A stretch of DNA of 64,000 nucleotides from an uncultured Verrucomicrobiota bacterium (GTDB taxonomy: Bacteria > Verrucomicrobiota > Kiritimatiellia > CAIVKH01). Position numbers and translations under genes: made by a program. The notes under the pieces are model-generated. The model was given only the letters and a program-made list of their open reading frames with translations. It ran no database searches and was not told the DNA's origin. Positions 9,258 through 19,564 of the stretch are shown here, piece after piece; the first letter of the stretch is position 1, and each line of letters begins with the position of its first letter. Location: the NCBI GenBank assembly GCA_937996795.1, contig CALKUH010000010.1, positions 23,189 to 87,188 on the forward strand. The letters run 5' to 3'.

Positions 9258-10988
9258 TCAGGGCAGCACTTCGCGGCGTCCGTCGAGCTGGCGGTCGATG
9301 GAGGCCTGCTTCTGGTCGAGCAGCCCGTCGATGGCCGCGCGCACGGCTTCGGCGAGGTCGCGCGCCTCCTCAAGGCGGGGCAGGTACACGTAGGTCGCGC
9401 CGGCCGCGCGCAGGCGTTTCACCTCGGACAGCAGTTCGGTCGTGATGATGATGCGCGCGCGGGGGTTGATCTCGCGGAGCTGACGCACGAGTTTTTCGTT
9501 CGTGATGCCCTTGAGCAGCGACTCCGGCACGGTGCAGACGAAGAGCGACGCGTCGGCGGCGCCGGCCTTGAGCAGCGTGTCGCGCTGGCTCACATCGCCG
9601 TACACGATGTGCACGCCGCGCCGCTTGAGTGCCTCAAAGACCACGGGATTAAAATCGACCACAGTCACGCGAGGCAGCACATGCGGCGCGTGCTGCGTGA
9701 GTTCCTCCAGCAGCGAACTCGCCTCGCGGAAGAAACCGACGATCAGGATGCGGCCGCCCGCTGCATCGCCGGGGGTGTCCGCCGGCGCCGGTGTTGATTC
9801 CGCGTCGAGATCCTTCAGGCCCGCGCGCTTGAGGATGGGGATCAACCGGCGCACCAGCGGATCGCTGTTGGTGATCGCCAGCGACGAGAGGACGGCTAGC
9901 ACCACGAAGGCGAGGGACACGGCGGCGCTCGTGTCCGATCCGATGTGGCCCGCCTGCACGCCGAGCGCGAGGATGACGAGGGAGAATTCGCTGATTTGCG
10001 CGAGGTTGAGGCCGGGCAGCAGGCTGATGCGCAGGCCGGTTCGCATCAGGTACAGCGGCGTGAAGGTCGTGACCAGCCGGCTGGCGACGGTGAAGACCGC
10101 GACGCCCGCCGCGAGGCCGATGACGCTCCACGTGGGCAGCGGGATCGCGAGGCCGAGGCCGAGGAAAAACAGCGTGACGAAGAAGTCGCGCAAGCTCGTC
10201 ACCTTCGCGCCCACGTCGAGCGCGTAGGGGAACGTGGAGAGCGCGACACCCGCGATCAAAGCGCCCATCGCCCGCGACAGCTGAAGCTGCGCGGCCAGCT
10301 CGCCGATCATGAAGCACCACGCCAGCGCGCCGACGAGCATGAGCTCCGGCAGCCGGGCCACGCGGCGGAAGATGGCGGGCAGGATATAGCGCGCCACCGC
10401 GAGGGCCGTCACCACGAGCACCCCCACGCGCAGGAGGGAGAGCAGCAGGACCGTGACCTTCAGGTCGTTGAGGTTCGGCTGGATCGCGAGGAAGAGAATC
10501 GAGAACAGGTCCTGCAGCACCACGATACCCAGCGTGATGCGCCCGGCGAGCGTGTCGAGTTCGCGCAGGTCGTAGAGCAGTTTCACGATGACGACGGTGC
10601 AACTGCACGCGGTGGCGACCGAGAGGTAGAGCGCGTCCCACCGCCCGTCGCGTCCGAGCGGGTAGCCGATGGCCCAGAACACCGCGATGCCGATGAGCAG
10701 CCCGCCGAGGATCTGCACGCTGGAGGTGATCGTGATCGAGCGCCCGGCGGACGCGATCTTCTTCAGGTCGATTTCGAGCCCGATCATGAAGAGCAGGAAC
10801 AAAAGGCCCAGCTCGGAGATGAAGCTGATGGCGCGCGGGTCGCTGACGAGGTTCAGGCAGGCGGGCCCGACGAGGAAGCCGCCGAGCAGGTAGGCGAGCA
10901 GCGGCGGCTGGCGCACGGCCTGCGCCACGAGGCCGAGCAGCCATGCGGTGATGACACAAACGCCGATGTCCTGGATGAGCTGCTGCAT
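9258..10988 (-). CDS. CPA2-family monovalent cation/proton antiporter with RCK-like C-terminal domain
   Basis: 576 residues. The first ~380 form a Na_H_Exchanger domain (PPLLAYLLGGFLVGP, then GLLFLLFMIGLEIDL, typical of KefB/KefC/YbaL). A linker of charged residues follows. Residues about 410-530 look like an RCK-N domain (GGRILIVGFFREAS to VVDFNP and VYGDVSQRDTLLKAGA). The usual GxGxxG dinucleotide loop is replaced by VGFFREASS, so NAD binding may be altered or lost. Probable role: K+ or Na+ efflux coupled to proton entry. No ancillary KefF/KefG gene is adjacent. Confidence 0.88.
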   Translation of the reverse strand: MQQLIQDIGVCVITAWLLGLVAQAVRQPPLLAYLLGGFLVGPACLNLVSDPRAISFISELGLLFLLFMIGLEIDLKKIASAGRSITITSSVQILGGLLIGIAVFWAIGYPLGRDGRWDALYLSVATACSCTVVIVKLLYDLRELDTLAGRITLGIVVLQDLFSILFLAIQPNLNDLKVTVLLLSLLRVGVLVVTALAVARYILPAIFRRVARLPELMLVGALAWCFMIGELAAQLQLSRAMGALIAGVALSTFPYALDVGAKVTSLRDFFVTLFFLGLGLAIPLPTWSVIGLAAGVAVFTVASRLVTTFTPLYLMRTGLRISLLPGLNLAQISEFSLVILALGVQAGHIGSDTSAAVSLAFVVLAVLSSLAITNSDPLVRRLIPILKRAGLKDLDAESTPAPADTPGDAAGGRILIVGFFREASSLLEELTQHAPHVLPRVTVVDFNPVVFEALKRRGVHIVYGDVSQRDTLLKAGAADASLFVCTVPESLLKGITNEKLVRQLREINPRARIIITTELLSEVKRLRAAGATYVYLPRLEEARDLAEAVRAAIDGLLDQKQASIDRQLDGRREVLP

Positions 10989-11108
10989 ATCAGAGGCGTT
11001 TGTCTAATAGCAGGAGCCGGAGAAATGACTCAATGAGCAAATTCCCTGCTGACCAAAACCGCGAGGTCTATCGTGGTCATGCCGTCATTCGGACGCGGTC
11101 ATGCCTGC

Positions 11109-12866
11109 TTATTCCCAGCGGGGGCCGGGGCGCGGTTTGGGGCGGTGGGGGCGCTTGTGGAAGCCTCCGCCACCGTGGCCGGGGCGCTTGCCGGAGGCGT
11201 GGCCGCGGCCCATGCCGTGGGTGGGATCGGTTTCGAGCACGGCACGGACCTGGCGTCCGTGGAATTCCGCGCGGTTGAGACCCGGCAGGATCAGGTCCGC
11301 GGCTTCCGAACTCACTTCGAACACGCTGTCCTGCTCCATGATGCGGATGCGTCCGAGGCGGAGCTTCGGGCCGGGGGTGGCGCGGTTGATGATGGAAATC
11401 AGCAGGGGCGGGGTGAGGCCGTTGCGTCCGCCGATGTTGACGCGCAGGCGCACGACGTCCCCGGCGAGCGGCTCGCCCACGGGGGCGGTGCGTTCCGGGC
11501 GCGGCCCGCGGTCGGGCCGGTCGCGGTGCTCGTGGGCGGGCGCGGCGTTCAGGTCCGGCGCGTTCTTGTAATACTCCAGGAAGCGCGCCAGGTCGCGCAG
11601 GGCGAATCGCTTGATCAGCTCCTCGCGGGAGAGGTCGCCGAGCACCTCGTTGATGCGCGGCATGAAGGCGTCGAGCTCGCCGGAGGGGGCGGGCATGGCT
11701 TTGATGCGCTCCAGTTGCGCGAGCAACTGCGCCTCGCAGATTTCGCGCCCGCCCGGCACCTGCCGGTGCTCGAAGGGCTTGTTCATGATGCGCTCGATCG
11801 CGCGGATCTTGTAGTGCTCGCGCATATGCACGAGCACGATGGAAACGCCCGCCTTGCCCGCGCGGCCGGTGCGCCCGCTGCGGTGCGTGTAGACATCGGG
11901 ATCGCCGGGCAGGTCGTAGTTGATGACGTGCGTGAGGTCGTCCACGTCGAGGCCGCGGGCGGCGACGTCGGTGGCGACGAGGATTTGGATCGTGCGCTGG
12001 CGGAACGCGCGCATGACGCGGTCGCGCTGGTCCTGCGAGAGGTCGCCGTGCAGCGTGTCCGAGTTGTAGCCGTCGCCGGTGAGGCGGGCGGCGACGTCCT
12101 GCGTCTCCTGGCGCGTGCGGCAGAAGACGATGCCGTAGAGGCCGGGGCGCGCGTCAATGATGCGCTTCAGCGCCTGGTAGCGGTCGCGCGCGTGCACGGT
12201 GTAGCATTCGTGCGTCACCTTCGTCGCGACGGCGTTGCGCGTGCCGAGGATGATTTCCTCGGGATCCTTCATGTAGTTGCCGGCGATGGCCGCGACCTGT
12301 TTCGGCATCGTTGCGGAAAACAGCAGCGTGCGGGCCTGGTCGGGCACGTCCTTCAGGATGGATTCCAGTTCCTCCTGGAAACCCATGTTCAGCATCTCGT
12401 CGGCCTCGTCGAGGACCACTCGCTGCACCTGGTCGAGCTTGACGCTGCCCCGCCGCATCAGGTCGTTCAAGCGGCCCGGCGTCGCGACGAGGATGTGGAC
12501 GCCGCGGTGAAGCGAGCGGATTTGCGTCTGGATCGGCGCGCCGCCGTATACGGGGAGCACGCGCAGGTGCGGGGCGAATCGTCCGAAGTCGGCGAGGTCC
12601 TTGGCGATCTGCACGCAGAGTTCACGTGTCGGCGCCAGGACGAGGGCCTGGATGTGCGGCTTGTCCGGGTCCGTCAACTGGAGCAGCGGCAGGCCGAACG
12701 CGGCGGTCTTGCCCGTTCCTGTCTGCGCGAGGGCGACGAGGTCGCGCTGGCCCTTGATGAGAAGGGGAATGACTTTTTCCTGCACCGGGGTGGGGGTTTC
12801 AAAGCCGAGTTCCGCCACGCCTTTTTGCAGGGCCGGGGAAAGTCCAAGGGTCGTAAAGCTGCTCAT
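11109..12866 (-). CDS. deaD: DEAD-box ATP-dependent RNA helicase (DeaD/CsdA type)
   Basis: 585 residues. All core motifs are visible: Q-motif region TPTPVQEKVIPLL, motif I AQTGTGKTAAF, motif Ia PTRELCVQ, DEAD box VVLDEADEML, motif III FSATMPK, and in the second lobe VATDVAARGLDV and YTHRSGRTGRAGKAG. A DbpA-like RNA-binding domain follows (DVVRLRVNIGGRNGLTPPLLIS). The C-terminal tail is rich in Gly, Arg, His and Pro. This layout is typical of cold-shock/ribosome-assembly helicases. Cytoplasmic. Confidence 0.95.
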   Translation of the reverse strand: MSSFTTLGLSPALQKGVAELGFETPTPVQEKVIPLLIKGQRDLVALAQTGTGKTAAFGLPLLQLTDPDKPHIQALVLAPTRELCVQIAKDLADFGRFAPHLRVLPVYGGAPIQTQIRSLHRGVHILVATPGRLNDLMRRGSVKLDQVQRVVLDEADEMLNMGFQEELESILKDVPDQARTLLFSATMPKQVAAIAGNYMKDPEEIILGTRNAVATKVTHECYTVHARDRYQALKRIIDARPGLYGIVFCRTRQETQDVAARLTGDGYNSDTLHGDLSQDQRDRVMRAFRQRTIQILVATDVAARGLDVDDLTHVINYDLPGDPDVYTHRSGRTGRAGKAGVSIVLVHMREHYKIRAIERIMNKPFEHRQVPGGREICEAQLLAQLERIKAMPAPSGELDAFMPRINEVLGDLSREELIKRFALRDLARFLEYYKNAPDLNAAPAHEHRDRPDRGPRPERTAPVGEPLAGDVVRLRVNIGGRNGLTPPLLISIINRATPGPKLRLGRIRIMEQDSVFEVSSEAADLILPGLNRAEFHGRQVRAVLETDPTHGMGRGHASGKRPGHGGGGFHKRPHRPKPRPGPRWE

Positions 12867-12922
12867 GGCGGAGGGTGTAGCGGGTTCCGAGACAAACGGC
12901 GACGCAATTAAAAGGGAATGTT

Positions 12923-12950
12923 CGCCACGGAGGCACGAAGATCATGGAGA
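12923..12950. repeat. Solo half-array of 8-9 bp imperfect repeats (possible remnant of an inverted-repeat element)
   Basis: Three imperfect units with a CACGRAG/CATGGAG core (ccacggagg, cacgaagat, catggagaa) lie between the helicase and guaA. The pattern resembles one arm of the inverted-repeat elements at 31980, 33566 and 14627. No matching inverted arm was found nearby. Periodicity is not exact, so confidence is modest. Confidence 0.4.
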
Positions 12951-13029
12951 AGACGAGGACGGCGGGAAGGCTCAATCCACGCTTGTCCCCACGGGCGGGG
13001 GCGTGTACATACGACGAACTTTTTACGCC

Positions 13030-14625
13030 ATGCAACACGACTGGATAGCCATCCTGGATTTCGGCTCGCAGTACACGCAGCTCATCGCGCGGCGTGTCCG
13101 CGAATTGAATGTCTATTGCGAGATCCTGCCGTGCGACACCCCGGCGGCGCAGCTCGCGGCGCGCAAGGCTGCGGGTGTAATCCTATCTGGCGGACCTGCA
13201 AGTGTTTATGAGCATGGCGCGCCCTCCTGCGACCCGGCGCTTTTTGCCCTGGGCGTGCCGGTGCTCGGGGTGTGCTACGGCATGCAGTTGATGGCGCAGC
13301 AACTGGGCGGTCGGGTCGAGCCGGGCGCCACCCGCGAGTTCGGCCATGCGGAGGTGCGTGCGCGCGGGCACACGAAGCTGCTCGACGGCATCCAGGATCG
13401 CGCCAATGCCGAGGGCCACGGGCTGTTGCACGTCTGGATGAGCCACGGCGACAAGGTGTCGACGCTGCCCGCCGGGTTCGCGCTCATGGCGTCCACCGAT
13501 TCCTGTCCCATCGCGGGCATGGCGGACGAGGCGCGGCGGTTTTACGGCGTCCAGTTCCATCCTGAAGTGACGCATACGCACCAGGGCGCGGCGATCCTGC
13601 GCCGGTTTGTCCGCGACCTGTGCGGCACGAAAGGCGACTGGCGGATGGGCGACTATGTGGAGGAGGCGACGGCCCGCATTCGCGCGCAGGTCGGGTCGGA
13701 CCACGTCCTGCTCGGGCTGTCCGGCGGCGTGGACAGCTCCGTCGCGGCGGCGCTGATCCACAAGGCGATCGGCGACCAGCTCACCTGCGTGTTCGTGGAC
13801 CACGGCCTGCTGCGGCTCAACGAGGCGGAGCAGGTGATGGAGACGTTCGCGAAGAACCTCGGCGTGCGCGTGATCCATGTGAATGCCGAGGCGCTCTTCC
13901 TTGAAAAGCTCGCCGGGGTCGAGGACCCGGAGCAGAAGCGCAAGATCATCGGCCGCGAATTTGTCGAAGTCTTCCAGCGCGAGTCCGAAAAACTCAAGCA
14001 GGGCGACCGCGCGGTGCAATGGCTTGCGCAGGGCACGATTTATCCCGACGTCATCGAGTCCGCCGGCATCAAGGGCAAGAAGGCGACGACGATCAAGTCG
14101 CACCACAACGTCGGCGGCCTGCCGGAGACCCTGCACCTGAAGCTGCTCGAACCGCTGCGCGAGCTGTTCAAGGACGAGGTCCGCCAGCTTGGCCTGGAAC
14201 TGGGCCTGCCGCGCGACATGGTCTACCGCCACCCGTTCCCCGGGCCCGGCCTCGGCGTGCGTATTTTGGGCGAAGTGAAGAAAGCCTACGCCGACCTGCT
14301 GCGCCGTGCGGACGCCATTTTTATCGAGGAGCTGCGCAACACGCCGTCGGCCGCGGGGCGCAGCTGGTATGACGACACCGCGCAGGCGTTCGCCGTGTTC
14401 CTGCCCGTCAAGAGCGTCGGCGTCATGGGCGACGGCCGGACGTATGAATACGTCGTGGCCCTGCGCGCCGTCCAGACGACCGACTTCATGACCGCGCACT
14501 GGGCGCACCTGCCGCACGAACTCTTGAGCCGCGTCGCGAACCGGATTATCAACGAGGTCCGCGGCCTGAATCGCGTCGTATACGACATCAGCAGCAAACC
14601 GCCCGCCACGATTGAATGGGAATGA
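13030..14625 (+). CDS. guaA: GMP synthase (glutamine-hydrolysing)
   Basis: 531 residues; converts XMP to GMP with ATP and glutamine. The N-terminal class I amidotransferase domain has ILDFGSQYTQLIARRVRE, the catalytic Cys in GVCYGMQLMAQQLGG, and the His/Glu pair in FHPEVTHT. The ATP pyrophosphatase domain has the P-loop LLGLSGGVDSSVAAAL. The dimerisation domain shows HPFPGPGLGVRILGE, and the protein ends with KPPATIEWE, the family's normal C-terminus. The ATG at 13030 gives the family-standard N-terminus. The S23 element begins one base after its stop. Confidence 0.98.
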   Translation: MQHDWIAILDFGSQYTQLIARRVRELNVYCEILPCDTPAAQLAARKAAGVILSGGPASVYEHGAPSCDPALFALGVPVLGVCYGMQLMAQQLGGRVEPGATREFGHAEVRARGHTKLLDGIQDRANAEGHGLLHVWMSHGDKVSTLPAGFALMASTDSCPIAGMADEARRFYGVQFHPEVTHTHQGAAILRRFVRDLCGTKGDWRMGDYVEEATARIRAQVGSDHVLLGLSGGVDSSVAAALIHKAIGDQLTCVFVDHGLLRLNEAEQVMETFAKNLGVRVIHVNAEALFLEKLAGVEDPEQKRKIIGREFVEVFQRESEKLKQGDRAVQWLAQGTIYPDVIESAGIKGKKATTIKSHHNVGGLPETLHLKLLEPLRELFKDEVRQLGLELGLPRDMVYRHPFPGPGLGVRILGEVKKAYADLLRRADAIFIEELRNTPSAAGRSWYDDTAQAFAVFLPVKSVGVMGDGRTYEYVVALRAVQTTDFMTAHWAHLPHELLSRVANRIINEVRGLNRVVYDISSKPPATIEWE

Positions 14626-14997
14626 ATGCAGAATTCAGAAGGCAGAATGCAGAAAGGGGATGAATTCAGAAGCCGGACGAAACGGTTTGCCCTGGATGTC
14701 ATTCGCCTTTTTGAATCCGTGCCGCCCAAAACAGGCGTCAAGGTCATTCAATACCAACTACTTAAATCCAGCAGTTCAATAGCCGCAAATTTTCGCGAGG
14801 CCTGCCGGGCCCGATCGCACGATGAATTCGTTTCCAAAATCCAGATATGCCTGCAGGAAGCCGACGAAACACAGCTTTGGCTTGAGCTGCTTGGCGAGGG
14901 CTACGCCGTTGGCGGCGCGGACATGGAGTACCTGCTCAAGGAGTGTAACGAATTGATTGCCATTCTCGTGGCAATGACTAGAAAGGCCAAGCAGTAA
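14626..14997 (+). CDS. Four-helix bundle protein, S23 ribosomal intervening-sequence family
   Basis: 123 residues from the first ATG. That ATG lies inside the left repeat arm, so the ATG at 14647 (MQKGDEFRSRTKRF, 116 residues) may be the true start. The protein is almost all helix, with family landmarks ALDVIRLFESVP, QLLKSSSSIAANFREA, FVSKIQICLQEADETQLWLELL and the end region ECNELIAILVAMTRK. Homologues are encoded by intervening sequences in some 23S rRNA genes (for example Leptospira) and the fold is shared with the Avd accessory protein of diversity-generating retroelements. Its biochemical role is unknown. It sits between guaA and carB in the same orientation. Confidence 0.88.
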   Translation: MQNSEGRMQKGDEFRSRTKRFALDVIRLFESVPPKTGVKVIQYQLLKSSSSIAANFREACRARSHDEFVSKIQICLQEADETQLWLELLGEGYAVGGADMEYLLKECNELIAILVAMTRKAKQ

Positions 14998-15030
14998 GGG
15001 GTTTCTGCATTTTGCATTCTTCATTCTGCA
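14627..15030. mobile_element. S23 element: 404-bp insertion bounded by inverted arrays of four 7-bp units
   Basis: Left arm 14627-14654 is four 7-mers: tgcagaa, ttcagaa, ggcagaa, tgcagaa. Right arm 15003-15030, read on the minus strand, is tgcagaa, tgaagaa, tgcaaaa, tgcagaa. The two 28-bp arms are inverted and could close a long stem around the S23 gene. The element sits exactly between the guaA stop (14625) and the carB start (15040). No transposase and no clear target-site duplication were seen. Calling it mobile is inference from this architecture and from similar structures elsewhere in the window. Confidence 0.65.
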
Positions 15031-15039
15031 TTCACGAAC

Positions 15040-18270
<3,231 letters not shown>

Positions 18271-18293
18271 CAACACGGAAGGGAGAGGGGACC

Positions 18294-18692
18294 ATGGGTA
18301 TGATGAAAGAGTTCAAGGAATTCGCGATGCGGGGGAATGTGGTGGACCTCGCGGTCGGCGTCGTGATTGGCGGCGCGTTCGGGAAGATCACCGGCTCGCT
18401 GGTCAACGACGTGATCATGCCTCCGCTCGGCATGATTCTCGGAAAAGTTGACTTCAAGGACCTGAAGGTCACGCTGGTCGAAGCCTCGGAAGGCGTCGCG
18501 GGCGTGTCGATCAACTACGGCGCGTTCATCAACACAATCGTGGACTTCACGATCGTCGCGTTCGCGCTGTTCCTCGTCATCAAGGCGATGAACCGCCTGA
18601 AGCGCGAGGAGAAGGCCGCCCCGCCCGCTCCCGCAGCGCCGCCGGCCGATGTGGTCCTGCTGACGGAAATCCGCGACCTGCTGAAGAAATAA
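18294..18692 (+). CDS. mscL: Large-conductance mechanosensitive channel MscL
   Basis: 132 residues, the usual length. The N-terminal amphipathic helix FKEFAMRGNVVDLAVGVVIG leads into TM1, GGAFGKITGSLVNDVIMPPLG. TM2 is the FTIVAFALFLVIKAMNRL segment, and a C-terminal helix bundle ends LLTEIRDLLKK. Works in the inner membrane as an emergency valve during hypo-osmotic shock. A strong purine-rich ribosome site (ggagagggg) precedes the ATG at 18294; the Met at 18300 is an alternative start. Confidence 0.97.
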   Translation: MGMMKEFKEFAMRGNVVDLAVGVVIGGAFGKITGSLVNDVIMPPLGMILGKVDFKDLKVTLVEASEGVAGVSINYGAFINTIVDFTIVAFALFLVIKAMNRLKREEKAAPPAPAAPPADVVLLTEIRDLLKK

Positions 18693-18714
18693 CGCCAACC
18701 GAAAGGGAAACCCG

Positions 18715-19479
18715 ATGAAAAAATGGATGATGCTCATGCTGGCCGCCGGCGTCCTCTCGGCGCACGCGGATGACGCCCGTACGACCGCCGCCCAGATTGC
18801 CGCCGCGCCCAGCGCCGCGGACAAGGTGCCGGTAAAGGCGAAGGAAAACTCCATCGCGCTCGGCGTGACGATGACGGACGGCAACAGCGACACGCTGTTG
18901 GGAACGGCCAGCTACCTGCACGACCGCAAGCGCGACGCCTACACGCTGCGCCTCGGGTTGGACGGCGCCTATGCGGAGACGGAGGACGAAACCACGACTG
19001 AAAACGTCAAAGGCGTGGGCGAATACCGCCGTAACGTCGCGGAGCGCTGCTATGTGCTCGGCAACCTGACCGCGCTTTATGACAGCATTGCGGACGTGGA
19101 CTATCGCGTCATCCTCACCGTTGCCCCCGGCTACTACCTGATGAAGAACGACGCCGCGACGTTGAGCGTGGATGTCGGTCCCGCCTACATCACCGAAAAG
19201 GTCGGCGATGTGGAGAACGACGACGTCGCCCTGCGCGCCGGCCAGCGCTATGAGCGCCAGCTCAGCGCGACGGCGAAGACCTGGCAGGCGATCGAATACC
19301 TCCCGCTCGTCGATGACTTCGACGACTACCTGCTCAATGCGGAGATCGGCATCGAAGCCGCGATTAACAGCAGCGCGTCCATCCGCCTCGTCGTGAAGAA
19401 CGCGTATGACAGCACGCCCGCGGCGGATCGCGAAAAGAGCGACACGACCGTCATCGGCGCGATTGCCTACCAGTTGTAA
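18715..19479 (+). CDS. DUF481-family outer-membrane protein (YdiY-like)
   Basis: 254 residues with a signal peptide ending in SAHA-DD. After a low-complexity Ala-rich stretch the mature protein shows alternating beta-strand patterns. These match DUF481 barrels (SIALGVTMTDGNSDTLLG near residue 45, and strands such as YTLRLGLDGAYAETEDE), and it ends in the aromatic/hydrophobic YQL. The function of the family is not established; several members are induced by osmotic or acid stress. It follows mscL by 22 bp, so a shared transcript and envelope-stress role are plausible but unproven. Confidence 0.82.
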   Translation: MKKWMMLMLAAGVLSAHADDARTTAAQIAAAPSAADKVPVKAKENSIALGVTMTDGNSDTLLGTASYLHDRKRDAYTLRLGLDGAYAETEDETTTENVKGVGEYRRNVAERCYVLGNLTALYDSIADVDYRVILTVAPGYYLMKNDAATLSVDVGPAYITEKVGDVENDDVALRAGQRYERQLSATAKTWQAIEYLPLVDDFDDYLLNAEIGIEAAINSSASIRLVVKNAYDSTPAADREKSDTTVIGAIAYQL

Positions 19480-19502
19480 AGAATCCGGCATCGTGTAGTC
19501 TT

Positions 19503-19534
19503 ACGGGCGGCCCGCAGGGGCCGCCCGTTTGCGT
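19503..19534 (+). terminator. Rho-independent terminator after the mscL-DUF481 unit
   Basis: An 11-bp perfect stem (acgggcggccc / gggccgcccgt) with a four-base loop lies 24 bp after the stop and is followed by a T-rich run interrupted by GC. It would end the transcript carrying carB, mscL and the DUF481 gene. Confidence 0.75.
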
Positions 19535-19564
19535 TTGCCGCATCGTCACGTGGAGGAGGGGAGC

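Noticed and set aside
12601..13029. N-terminal extension of guaA in the same frame
   Set aside because: Overlaps the helicase gene and repeat array; the conserved GuaA N-terminus begins at 13030.
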